From an uncultured Eubacteriales bacterium (GTDB taxonomy: Bacteria; Bacillota; Clostridia; Oscillospirales; Oscillospiraceae), in the NCBI GenBank assembly GCA_934597725.1, contig CAKTSK010000058.1, positions 1 to 5,985 on the forward strand: a DNA stretch of 5,985 nucleotides, read 5' to 3'. Position 1 is the first letter of the stretch. Every line of letters starts with the position of its first letter. This document shows, piece by piece, positions 1-5,870 of this stretch. Below the pieces are notes generated by a model, which was not told the DNA's origin, made no database searches, and saw nothing but the letters and a program-made list of their open reading frames with translations. Both the position numbers and the translations under genes were made by a program.

Positions 1-64
1 TTAAGCTCACTTGCGCCGAAGATACTTGTTTGGAGACGAACCGGGAAAATAGGTAACGCCAACA
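1..64 (+). rRNA. rrf: 5S ribosomal RNA, 3' part (cut by window edge)
   Basis: These bases read like the 3' half of a bacterial 5S rRNA. The stretch starts with the conserved TTAAGCTC, passes through the helix IV/loop E region (GGAGACGAACCGGGA), and ends in GCCAACA, the usual 3' strand of the terminal helix I. The 5' half lies outside the window, so the pairing of helix I cannot be checked. A terminator follows a few bases later, as expected for the last gene of an rRNA operon. The exact 3' end (about 62-65) is estimated. Confidence 0.87.
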
Positions 65-70
65 CAGAGA

Positions 71-101
71 ACAGGACGGTCAATCGACTGTCCTGTTTTT
101 T
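71..101 (+). terminator. Intrinsic terminator of the rRNA operon
   Basis: A ten-pair stem is visible: arm 71-80 (ACAGGACGGT) pairs with 87-96 (ACTGTCCTGT), with one G-U pair and a six-base loop at 81-86. The T run 96-101 follows immediately. It lies just behind the 5S rRNA, separating rRNA transcription from glmM. Confidence 0.9.
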
Positions 102-154
102 ATTGTATCAGAAATTCTCCTTCCAGTGGATCGCTGTTTTTCTCCTGCGATTGA

Positions 155-184
155 TTGACAGGGGCAACGGGGGAGAGGTATAAT
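155..184 (+). promoter_or_regulatory. Sigma-A type promoter of glmM
   Basis: A perfect TTGACA (155-160) is followed after 18 bases by a perfect TATAAT (179-184). Transcription would start near 191, giving a leader of about 40 nt before the glmM ATG. No glmS-type ribozyme, riboswitch or T-box fold fits in this short leader. The promoter lies beyond the rRNA terminator, so glmM appears to be transcribed independently of the rRNA operon. Confidence 0.88.
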
Positions 185-232
185 AAAATACTACATTTGA
201 ACACCAGAAATTAAATTGTGGAGTGATTGATC

Positions 233-1585
233 ATGTCAAAGTATTTCGGAACCGATGGTTTTCGCGGAGAGGCCAACGTGACCTTAACGGTGGACCATGC
301 TTTCCAGGTGGGCCGTTTTCTTGGTTGGTATTACTGCCAGGATCATAAAGCCCAGATCGTGATCGGCAAAGACACCCGCCGGTCCAGTTATATGTTTGAG
401 TGTGCCCTGGCGGCGGGAATCACAGCTTCCGGCGCCGACGCCTGCCTGATGCATGTGACAACGACCCCGAGCGTCTCCTATATCTCCAAAGTGGATGAGT
501 TCGATTGCGGCATCATGATTTCCGCCAGCCACAACCCTTACCATGATAACGGCATCAAGCTCATCAACCGCCACGGCGAGAAGATGGAGCAAGAGGTGAT
601 CGACCAGATCGAAGCCTATCTGGACAGCAAGCGAGAGCTGCCCTATGCCACCGGCGACCAGATCGGCCGGGTCATCGACTATGCTTCCGGGCGCAACCGT
701 TACATCGGATATCTGATCAGCCTGGCGACCCACTCTTATAAAGATATGAAAATCGCCCTGGACTGCGCCAATGGCTCTGCCTGGATGATCGCCAAAAACG
801 TTTTTGAAGCCCTGGGAGCAGAAACTTATGTTTTGAATAACACGCCCAACGGCCTGAATATCAACGACGACTGCGGCTCGACCCACATCTCTCATCTGCA
901 AGACTATGTGCGGGAGAACCAGATGGACATCGGCTTTGCCTTCGACGGCGACGCAGACCGCTGCCTGGCTGTGGACGAGAAGGGCAATCTGGTGGATGGC
1001 GACGGCATCCTCTATATCTATGGCTCTTATATGAAGGAGCGGGAGAAGCTGGCCAACAACACCATCGTGACCACCATCATGTCGAACTTCGGCCTCTACA
1101 AAGCCTTGGATGCCTTGGGGATCAACTACGAAAAGACGGACGTGGGTGATAAGTACGTCTATGAGAACATGCGGGCCAACGGCCACCTCATCGGCGGCGA
1201 ACAGTCCGGCCACATCATTTTTGGCAAGTATGCCAACACCGGCGACGGCATTTTGACGGCCATCAAGCTCATGCAGGCCATGCTCAGCAAGAAAATGCCC
1301 CTGTCCAAGCTCACCCAGGATCTGAAGATCTATCCCCAGGTGCTGAAAAATGTCCGGGTCCAGGACAAGGAGCGGGCTCTGAACGACTTTGCTGTGCAGA
1401 ACGCCGTGCGGGAAGTATCTGAGCGTCTGGGCGACCAGGGTCGGATCCTGCTGCGTAAGAGCGGCACAGAGCCTGTGCTGCGGGTCATGGTCGAGGCACC
1501 CACCAACGAGGAGTGCGAGGAAAACGTAGATGCGGTCATCGCTGTCATGAAGCAGCGGGGCCTGGTCATGGAGGAGAAGAAGTAA
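233..1585 (+). CDS. glmM: Phosphoglucosamine mutase GlmM
   Basis: GlmM interconverts glucosamine-6-phosphate and glucosamine-1-phosphate in the cytoplasm, on the route to UDP-GlcNAc for peptidoglycan. The 450-residue product has the normal family length and opens with MSKYFGTDGFRGEAN. It carries all four phosphohexomutase signatures: the phosphoserine loop ISASHNP with Ser99, the metal-binding DGDAD with Asp238, Asp240 and Asp242, the sugar-binding GGEQSGH (Glu323), and the phosphate-binding RKSGTEP (residues 408-414). An in-frame TTG at 227 would add two residues, but the GGAG at 220-223 sits only 3 nt before it and 9 nt before the ATG at 233, so the ATG is chosen. It is first in a unit with the beta-helix gene, which begins one base after its stop. 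GlmM is activated by phosphorylation of the active-site serine in known members. The gene looks intact. Confidence 0.97.
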   Translation: MSKYFGTDGFRGEANVTLTVDHAFQVGRFLGWYYCQDHKAQIVIGKDTRRSSYMFECALAAGITASGADACLMHVTTTPSVSYISKVDEFDCGIMISASHNPYHDNGIKLINRHGEKMEQEVIDQIEAYLDSKRELPYATGDQIGRVIDYASGRNRYIGYLISLATHSYKDMKIALDCANGSAWMIAKNVFEALGAETYVLNNTPNGLNINDDCGSTHISHLQDYVRENQMDIGFAFDGDADRCLAVDEKGNLVDGDGILYIYGSYMKEREKLANNTIVTTIMSNFGLYKALDALGINYEKTDVGDKYVYENMRANGHLIGGEQSGHIIFGKYANTGDGILTAIKLMQAMLSKKMPLSKLTQDLKIYPQVLKNVRVQDKERALNDFAVQNAVREVSERLGDQGRILLRKSGTEPVLRVMVEAPTNEECEENVDAVIAVMKQRGLVMEEKK

Positions 1586-1586
1586 G

Positions 1587-2246
1587 ATGATGACCATTGC
1601 GGATCTGTTGGACCTGAATGACACCATTGCCGCACCACTGTTTGCCGGCAAAACTTACCCCTGGCAGGCGCTGGGGGAGATCAGCGATTTTATTCTTGCG
1701 CTGGGTCCCACCCTCTCGCCGGAGGAGTTCGACCACCCGGCTGAGGATGTCTGGATCGCCAAGGACGCCAAGGTATTTCCCTCTGCCTATATCGGCGGCC
1801 CCTGCATCATCGACCATGAGGCGGAGGTCCGCCACTGTGCGTTTATCCGGGGCAGCGCCATCGTCGGAAAACACGCTGTGGTGGGCAACTCTGTAGAGCT
1901 GAAAAACGTGGTCCTGTTTGACTATGTACAAACGCCCCATTATAACTATGTGGGAGACTCCATCTTAGGCAGCCATGCCCACATGGGGGCGGGATCGATC
2001 ACGTCCAACGTCAAAAGCGACAAGACCCTGGTGGTCATCCGCGAGGGAGAGGAGTCTGTGAAAACAGAACGAAAAAAAGTTGGCGCCATCCTGGGCAATT
2101 ATGTAGAGGTCGGCTGCAACAGCGTCCTCAACCCCGGCACGGTCATTGGTCCCCACAGCAACGTCTATCCCACCTCCAGTGTGCGCGGCACCATCCCACC
2201 CCACCACATTTATAAAAACGAGAGAGAGATCTTACCCAAAATCTGA
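1587..2246 (+). CDS. Stand-alone left-handed beta-helix protein, GlmU acetyltransferase-like
   Basis: The 219-residue product has an N-terminal segment of about 50 residues, then hexapeptide repeats typical of left-handed beta-helix acyl- and nucleotidyl-sugar transferases (about 53-205). It lacks the N-terminal pyrophosphorylase domain of GlmU. The core aligns by eye with the E. coli GlmU acetyltransferase domain: Arg88, Lys106, His118, Tyr121 and Asn141 fall at the places of Arg333, Lys351, His363, Tyr366 and Asn386, with GNSVELK and HYNYVGD matching GNFVEMK and HLTYLGD. Asn377 is replaced by His132, the NYDG motif is lost (NVKS), and about 18 charged residues are inserted near 147-166. It probably acetylates an amino-sugar phosphate, perhaps GlcN-1-P made by GlmM. 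Such proteins are sometimes labelled UDP-GlcNAc pyrophosphorylase, which this architecture does not support. The start one base after the glmM stop, with GAGGAG at 1571-1576 inside glmM, suggests translational coupling. Confidence 0.85.
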   Translation: MMTIADLLDLNDTIAAPLFAGKTYPWQALGEISDFILALGPTLSPEEFDHPAEDVWIAKDAKVFPSAYIGGPCIIDHEAEVRHCAFIRGSAIVGKHAVVGNSVELKNVVLFDYVQTPHYNYVGDSILGSHAHMGAGSITSNVKSDKTLVVIREGEESVKTERKKVGAILGNYVEVGCNSVLNPGTVIGPHSNVYPTSSVRGTIPPHHIYKNEREILPKI

Positions 2247-2272
2247 CCCGAGCAAAACGAAAAGAGAGTCCT

Positions 2273-3178
2273 ATGAACCAGAAAAAGAACCTATTCCTGT
2301 TGTTATTGACTGCCATGATCTGGGGCACCGCCTTTGTGGCCCAGTCGGTTGGCATGGACCATATCGGTCCCTTTACTTTTAATGCAGCCCGCTCTTTGGT
2401 GGCCGGCGTTGCCCTGCTGCCGGTGCTGGCGATCTTCGGCCGGACCAAAAGCCCGGAGCAGCGCCAGCAAGAACGCAGCAGCCGCAAGACCCTTCTGTTG
2501 GGCGGGATCTCCTGCGGTCTGGCGTTGGGGGTGGCCTCCAGCTTGCAGCAGCTGGGCCTGCAGTTCACTACGGTGGGCAAGGCGGGGTTTATCACCGCGC
2601 TGTATATCGTCATAGTCCCCATCCTGGGCTTGTTTTTCCATAAAAAAGTGGGCGGCAAGCTGTGGATCAGCGTGGCCATCGCCATCGTTGGCCTCTATCT
2701 GTTGTGTATGAGCGGCTCCCTGCGGCTGGAAAAGGGCGACTTTTTGGTGCTGCTGTGTGCGGTGTGCTTCTCCGTTCATATCATGGTGATCGACCATTTC
2801 AGCCCCAAAGTGGACGGCGTCCAGATGTCCTGCATCCAGTTTTTTGCGGCAGGGCTGTTCTCCGCAGTGTGTATGCTGGCGGTGGAAGGGGTGCCCGACC
2901 TCCATGCCGTGGGCATCTCCTGGAAGCCCATCCTCTACGCCGGCGTGCTTTCCTCCGGCGTGGGCTATACCCTGCAGATCATTGGCCAAAAGGGGGTCAA
3001 CCCCACCGTGGCCAGTTTGGTGCTCAGCCTGGAGTCGGTGATCTCGGTCCTGGCCGGCTGGATCATTTTGGGCCAGAGCATGAGCGGCCGGGAAGTGTTG
3101 GGCTGTGTGCTGATGTTCGGCGCGATCCTGCTGGCGCAGCTGCCTGAGCGGAAAAAGGCCCTTGTGGAGCAACATTAA
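2273..3178 (+). CDS. DMT-superfamily EamA permease
   Basis: The 301-residue product is an integral membrane protein with ten predicted helices, roughly 6-24, 34-55, 73-92, 100-121, 128-147, 155-173, 184-204, 217-238, 244-267 and 273-290. They form the two tandem five-helix EamA repeats of drug/metabolite transporters. Family marks include AMIWGTAFV in helix 1, the conserved Arg40 in helix 2, GLQFTTVGKAGFITAL at the start of helix 4, and the matching NPTVASLVLSLESVISVLAGW in the second half. The charged stretch at 57-72 is a cytoplasmic-type loop. Family members move metabolites, often outward, and the substrate cannot be read from sequence. The gene begins 26 nt after the beta-helix gene with only a weak GAGAG ribosome site (2264-2268). 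It shares the glmM transcript because no terminator or promoter is seen between them. A link to amino-sugar metabolism is possible but rests on position alone. Confidence 0.93.
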   Translation: MNQKKNLFLLLLTAMIWGTAFVAQSVGMDHIGPFTFNAARSLVAGVALLPVLAIFGRTKSPEQRQQERSSRKTLLLGGISCGLALGVASSLQQLGLQFTTVGKAGFITALYIVIVPILGLFFHKKVGGKLWISVAIAIVGLYLLCMSGSLRLEKGDFLVLLCAVCFSVHIMVIDHFSPKVDGVQMSCIQFFAAGLFSAVCMLAVEGVPDLHAVGISWKPILYAGVLSSGVGYTLQIIGQKGVNPTVASLVLSLESVISVLAGWIILGQSMSGREVLGCVLMFGAILLAQLPERKKALVEQH

Positions 3179-3190
3179 AGAAGGAAAAAG

Positions 3191-3241
3191 AAACACCGCC
3201 GTATCCGGTCGGGAACGTCCCGCGCCGGTGCGGCGGTGTTT
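3191..3241 (+). terminator. Large GC-rich hairpin ending the glmM unit
   Basis: An 11-pair outer stem joins 3191-3201 (AAACACCGCCG) to 3231-3241 (CGGCGGTGTTT). Inside it, CCGG at 3205-3208 pairs with 3225-3228, and CGGGA at 3210-3214 pairs with TCCCG at 3218-3222 around a three-base loop. It begins 12 nt after the permease stop. The 3' T run is short (TTTGT), so termination may be partial. On the other strand the hairpin is followed by a better T-rich tail, so it could also stop minus-strand transcripts. Confidence 0.65.
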
Positions 3242-3263
3242 GTCTGGCGCGGCTTGCCAGACA
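3241..3263 (+). repeat. Inverted repeat overlapping the exporter promoter
   Basis: TGTCTGGC (3241-3248) and GCCAGACA (3256-3263) form a perfect eight-base inverted repeat around a seven-base spacer. Its right arm overlaps the -35 element (TTGCCA, 3254-3259) of the downstream promoter. It directly abuts the previous hairpin and has no T run. It could be an operator for an unseen repressor or simply part of a terminator structure. Confidence 0.6.
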
Positions 3264-3282
3264 GGAAAAAGCAAGCTATAAT
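3254..3282 (+). promoter_or_regulatory. Promoter of the ABC exporter gene
   Basis: TTGCCA (3254-3259) and a perfect TATAAT (3277-3282) are separated by 17 bases. Transcription would start near 3289, about 50 nt before the exporter start codon. The -35 box lies in the loop and right arm of an inverted repeat, a position where a bound regulator would block polymerase. Confidence 0.8.
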
Positions 3283-3338
3283 AGGACAGTTCCCCTTCCC
3301 GGGGCGCGTCACTTGTCTGTGTTTTGGAGGTCGTTGGT

Positions 3339-5105
3339 ATGAAACGAAGCGTTGCCTACTATCAAACAACCCGCCCGCTGCGGATCTTTTTGTCTTATTA
3401 CCGGCCCCATATCCACCTGTTCCTGCTGGATATGTTTTGTGCCCTGCTCATCTGCCTGATCGACCTTGCCTTTCCCTATCTGTCCCGAACGGCGCTGAAC
3501 GAGCTGCTGCCCCAGCAGGCCTACCACAGCTTCTTCCTGGTCATTGCCTTTTTTGCGGCGGCCTATGTGGGAAAGGGGCTGCTGTATTTCACCGTTTCCT
3601 ACTGGGGGCATGTCTTTGGCGTGCGGGTGGAAGCCGACCTGCGGCGCGACCTGTATGCCCACATGGAGCGCCTGAGCTTCAGCTTTTTTGACAAAAACCG
3701 CACCGGTGTCCTCATGTCCCGGGTGACCAACGACCTGTTTGAGATCACAGAACTGGCCCACCACGGGCCGGAAGATCTCTTCATCTCCACGGTGACCTTG
3801 GTGGGAGCCTTCTGCATCATGTGTACCATTGAGTGGCGTCTGGCGGTGCTCTCCTTTGCCATTGTGCCGTTCTTCCTGCTCTTTACCATTTATCAGCGGC
3901 GGAAAATGCGGCGGGCAAACCTGAAGCTCAAAGCCCAGACCGCAGAGATCAACGCCGCCATCGAGTCCGGCATCTCCGGGATGCGCACCGCCAAGGCTTT
4001 CCAGAACGAGGAGACCGAAAAGGCCAAGTTCGGGGCCATGAACCACCGGTTCGTGCAGGCAAAGAGCGTCTATTATAAAACCATGGCCACCTTCCAGGGC
4101 GGCATGGAGTTCAGCCTGTCGATCATGCCTGTGCTGGTCATCGGCGCCGGCGGTTATTTCATCATGAGAGGGACGGTAGATTACGCCGACCTGGTGGCCT
4201 TCACCCTCTATGTGACCACCTTCACCACCCCGGTGAAAAAGCTGGTGACCTTTGTAGAGCAGTTCATGCAGGGGTCCGCAGGCTTCCAGCGGTTCCTGGA
4301 GCTCATGCGGCTGGAGCCGGAGATCCAGGACGCCCCGGACGCCCGGGAGATGGGAACGGTCCGGGGAGAGATCACCTTTGACCACGTCAGCTTCCGGTAT
4401 CAGGACCAGGAGGATGTCCTGCGGGAGATCGACCTGACCATCCGGGCAGGGGAGAAGTTCGCGTTCGTGGGTCCCTCCGGGGGCGGCAAGACCACCCTCT
4501 GCCAGCTGATCCCCCGGTTTTATGACGTGACCGAGGGCGCTGTACGCATCGACGGGCAGGATGTCCGCGCCGTGACCCAGCACTCTCTGCGCCGGCAGAT
4601 CGGCATTGTGCAGCAGGATGTCTTTCTTTTTGCCGACAGCGTGCTGGAGAATATCCGCTACGGTCGTCCCGACGCCACCGACGAGGAAGTGATCCAGGCA
4701 GCCCGGCTGGCGGAGATCCACGAGGACATTCTGGCCATGCCCAACGGTTACGAAACGTATGTAGGGGAGCGGGGGGTGATGCTCTCCGGCGGCCAGAAGC
4801 AGCGCATCAGCATCGCCCGCGTCTTTTTGAAAAATCCACCCATCGTGATCCTGGATGAGGCCACCAGCGCCCTGGACAGCGTCACAGAAGCCAGGATCCA
4901 GGCTTCCTTTGACCGGCTGTGCCAGGGGCGGACGTCCATTGTCATTGCCCACCGCCTGTCCACCATCCGGGACGCCAGCCGCATTGCGGTGGTAGACCAG
5001 GCCCATATCGTGGAGCAGGGGAGCCACCAGGAGCTGATGGCCCGCAGCGGGGCCTATGCGTCTCTGGTCCGGGCCCAGGAAGCCATCGCCCGGCGGGAGA
5101 GCTGA
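3339..5105 (+). CDS. ABC half-transporter (exporter, MsbA/LmrA-like)
   Basis: The 588-residue product is a complete type IV ABC half-exporter: membrane domain first, ATPase last. Six hydrophobic spans lie near 26-48, 62-84, 147-163, 167-185, 255-275 and 284-300. The ATPase holds an A-loop Tyr354, Walker A GPSGGGKTT (378-386, Lys384), Q-loop Gln426, signature LSGGQKQR from 482, Walker B ILDE with Asp506 and catalytic Glu507, a D-loop SALD, and the switch His538. All catalytic positions are canonical, so a homodimer with two active sites is plausible. Related half-exporters move drugs, lipids or peptides, and the substrate is unknown. No C39 peptidase domain and no second half-transporter are present. 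An in-frame TTG at 3324 lies upstream of the ribosome site, so the ATG at 3339 is chosen: GGAGG at 3326-3330 sits 8 nt before it. The gene has its own promoter and no visible regulator gene beside it. Confidence 0.95.
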   Translation: MKRSVAYYQTTRPLRIFLSYYRPHIHLFLLDMFCALLICLIDLAFPYLSRTALNELLPQQAYHSFFLVIAFFAAAYVGKGLLYFTVSYWGHVFGVRVEADLRRDLYAHMERLSFSFFDKNRTGVLMSRVTNDLFEITELAHHGPEDLFISTVTLVGAFCIMCTIEWRLAVLSFAIVPFFLLFTIYQRRKMRRANLKLKAQTAEINAAIESGISGMRTAKAFQNEETEKAKFGAMNHRFVQAKSVYYKTMATFQGGMEFSLSIMPVLVIGAGGYFIMRGTVDYADLVAFTLYVTTFTTPVKKLVTFVEQFMQGSAGFQRFLELMRLEPEIQDAPDAREMGTVRGEITFDHVSFRYQDQEDVLREIDLTIRAGEKFAFVGPSGGGKTTLCQLIPRFYDVTEGAVRIDGQDVRAVTQHSLRRQIGIVQQDVFLFADSVLENIRYGRPDATDEEVIQAARLAEIHEDILAMPNGYETYVGERGVMLSGGQKQRISIARVFLKNPPIVILDEATSALDSVTEARIQASFDRLCQGRTSIVIAHRLSTIRDASRIAVVDQAHIVEQGSHQELMARSGAYASLVRAQEAIARRES

Positions 5106-5138
5106 TCTCCTTGGGGCAGCTGCTTCCTAGGCCATTCC

Positions 5139-5249
5139 TCAGCGGTCGCTGACCGGGGGAACGTCGGCGTCCCAGTGAAAGATGAAGTCATCCAGATCCT
5201 GGGGAGCCGGCGGGACCGGGGGAAGGGTGCGGGAGTCCTGTTTTGCCAT
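5139..5249 (-). CDS. Small acidic, proline-rich protein (36 aa), unknown
   Basis: On the minus strand an ATG (5249-5247) is preceded by AAAGGAGG (complement of 5257-5264) with a 7-nt spacer, about as strong a ribosome binding site as any in the window. The reading frame gives 36 residues: MAKQDSRTLPPVPPAPQ, then an acidic, aromatic tail DLDDFIFHWDADVPPVSDR, then TGA. There is no signal peptide, membrane span or known motif. It is convergent with the exporter gene, with 33 bases between stops. A TATACT-like -10 lies upstream on the minus strand (about 5283-5288) with no convincing -35. I do not recognise a family. The evidence for a real gene is the ribosome site and the unbiased acidic composition. 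The alternative is chance. Confidence 0.6.
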   Translation of the reverse strand: MAKQDSRTLPPVPPAPQDLDDFIFHWDADVPPVSDR

Positions 5250-5255
5250 ACATTC

Positions 5256-5264
5256 GCCTCCTTT
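5256..5264 (-). promoter_or_regulatory. Strong ribosome binding site for the 36-codon gene
   Basis: The minus strand reads AAAGGAGG over 5264-5257, matching the anti-Shine-Dalgarno of 16S rRNA over seven or more bases, seven bases ahead of the ATG at 5249. It decides the start within a longer open frame that has another ATG farther upstream at 5393. Confidence 0.75.
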
Positions 5265-5404
5265 GCTTGGGGAATACAGCCCAGTATATGCCCGGCGGGG
5301 GGAAATATGTGTCGCTCTGTGCCGGGAAGAGAAGCTCTTTTTTTCGGCGGTGCTGCCGGGGATAATCTGCCGCCGGCGGGGCAGACTGAGCATGGGGTGA
5401 TGAG

Positions 5405-5581
5405 ATGCACTATGATGACCCGAAGATGCAGGCCTATTTCAATGATCTGCCTGCCAAGGCACGGGCGATGATCGACCGGTCCGGCGTCGAGATCAGCACG
5501 CCGGGAGAGCTGATGCTGGTGGGGGAGCACTTCCGCAAGAAGTTTGCGGAGGGATCTCCCGCCGCCAAGCCCGGTTCCTGA
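5405..5581 (+). CDS. Small hypothetical protein (58 aa)
   Basis: ATG at 5405 opens a 58-codon frame ending in TGA at 5579-5581. A GGGGTGA stretch at 5394-5400 serves as a modest ribosome site. The product begins MHYDDPKMQAYFNDLPAKAR and continues with an amphipathic AMIDRSGVEISTPGELMLVG before a basic helix EHFRKKFAEG and a short Pro/Ala tail. The pattern YFN-x-LP ... I-x-x-SGVEI-x-(S/T)-x-x-EL resembles short uncharacterised clostridial proteins I recall, but no function is known to me. It is cytosolic, with no membrane span or cysteines. The strong terminator seven bases downstream supports a real transcription unit. It starts 155 bases from the divergent 36-codon gene. The alternative is a chance frame, made less likely by the terminator and composition. 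Confidence 0.7.
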   Translation: MHYDDPKMQAYFNDLPAKARAMIDRSGVEISTPGELMLVGEHFRKKFAEGSPAAKPGS

Positions 5582-5587
5582 GGCCCT

Positions 5588-5631
5588 TCCCTCCGGGGAT
5601 CTCAAAGATTCCCGGAGGGAGAAATTTTTTT
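5588..5631 (+). terminator. Intrinsic terminator after the 58-codon gene
   Basis: TCCCTCCGGG (5588-5597) pairs perfectly with CCCGGAGGGA (5611-5620). The stem can be extended inward by four more pairs (5598-5601 with 5607-5610, one G-U) to a five-base loop. Seven T bases (5625-5631) follow after GAAA. It separates the small gene from the tRNA promoter. Confidence 0.88.
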
Positions 5632-5641
5632 GAAAAAACCC

Positions 5642-5670
5642 TTGACAAAGCCGCTGTGCTGTGTTATATT
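5642..5670 (+). promoter_or_regulatory. Promoter of the tRNA-Leu/tRNA-fMet unit
   Basis: A perfect TTGACA (5642-5647) and TATATT (5665-5670) are 17 bases apart. Transcription would start near 5677, leaving a leader of about 28 nt. That leader contains a small hairpin, GCACT (5677-5681) with AGTGC (5686-5690), that would be removed during tRNA 5'-end processing. The strength suits a stable-RNA promoter. Confidence 0.88.
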
Positions 5671-5704
5671 TATCGAGCACTGAGGAGTGCATCGACTGGG
5701 AAAT

Positions 5705-5791
5705 GCCGGAGTGGCGGAATTGGCAGACGCCTGGGACTTAAAATCCCATGGGAGAGATCCCGTGCCGGTTCGATCCCGGTCTCCGGCACCA
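5705..5791 (+). tRNA. tRNA-Leu (anticodon UAA)
   Basis: The acceptor stem pairs GCCGGAG (5705-5711) with CTCCGGC (5781-5787), followed by discriminator A and an encoded CCA (5789-5791). The anticodon stem TGGGA/TCCCA encloses the loop CTTAAAA with anticodon TAA at 5739-5741, reading UUA (and UUG by wobble). A long variable arm (GGGAGAGATCCC region) follows, as in class II leucine tRNAs. The T arm holds GGTTCGATCC. The length of 87 nt is normal. Confidence 0.96.
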
Positions 5792-5794
5792 TAT

Positions 5795-5870
5795 CGCGGA
5801 GTAGAGCAGTTGGTAGCTCGTCGGGCTCATAACCCGGAGGCCGCAGGTTCAAGTCCTGTCTCCGCAACCA
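5795..5870 (+). tRNA. Initiator tRNA-fMet (anticodon CAU)
   Basis: The acceptor stem pairs GCGGAG (5796-5801) with CTCCGC (5860-5865), leaving C1 (5795) facing A72 (5866) unpaired. That C1-A72 mismatch is the hallmark of bacterial initiator tRNA and is what formyltransferase recognises. The anticodon stem has the three consecutive G-C pairs (5823-5825 with 5833-5835) needed for P-site entry, around loop CTCATAA with anticodon CAT at 5828-5830. CCA is encoded (5868-5870). It begins three bases after tRNA-Leu, so both are cut from one transcript. Confidence 0.96.

Noticed and set aside
284..1651. A 455-codon minus-strand frame opposite glmM
   Set aside because: It is a codon-bias shadow of glmM, with low-complexity His/Val/Gly composition and no domain. 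glmM is unmistakable on the other strand.
3309..5027. A 572-codon minus-strand frame opposite the ABC exporter
   Set aside because: It is a shadow of a GC-rich coding gene. The composition is implausible and the plus strand carries every ABC motif.
5141..5152. Palindrome TCAGCGGTCGCTGA (5139-5152) at the end of the minus-strand small gene
   Set aside because: It has six-base arms with a two-base centre and no T run. It could be chance in coding sequence and does not qualify as a terminator.
5327..5344. AAGAG-AAG-CTCTT followed by T bases as a terminator of the exporter gene
   Set aside because: The stem is only five weak pairs with a three-base loop, more than 200 bases beyond the exporter stop. 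It is too weak to call.
5361..5366. GATAAT as the -10 box of the 58-codon gene
   Set aside because: The -35 region at the right spacing is only a T run with no TTGACA-like match, so a promoter is not supported well enough to list.
5250..5393. Upstream extension of the 36-codon minus-strand gene to an ATG at 5393
   Set aside because: The added part is basic and Ser/Arg-rich, and the strong AAAGGAGG lies just ahead of the internal ATG at 5249.
5054..5692. A 212-codon minus-strand frame across the small-gene region
   Set aside because: It runs through a terminator, the tRNA promoter and the 58-codon gene, has no ribosome site, and has a random Arg/Pro/Ser-rich composition.
5670..5867. Minus-strand frame with RRQDLNLRPPGYEPDELPTA and ETGIEPARD
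   Set aside because: This is the well-known artefact from reading tRNAs backwards, often found mis-annotated in databases.
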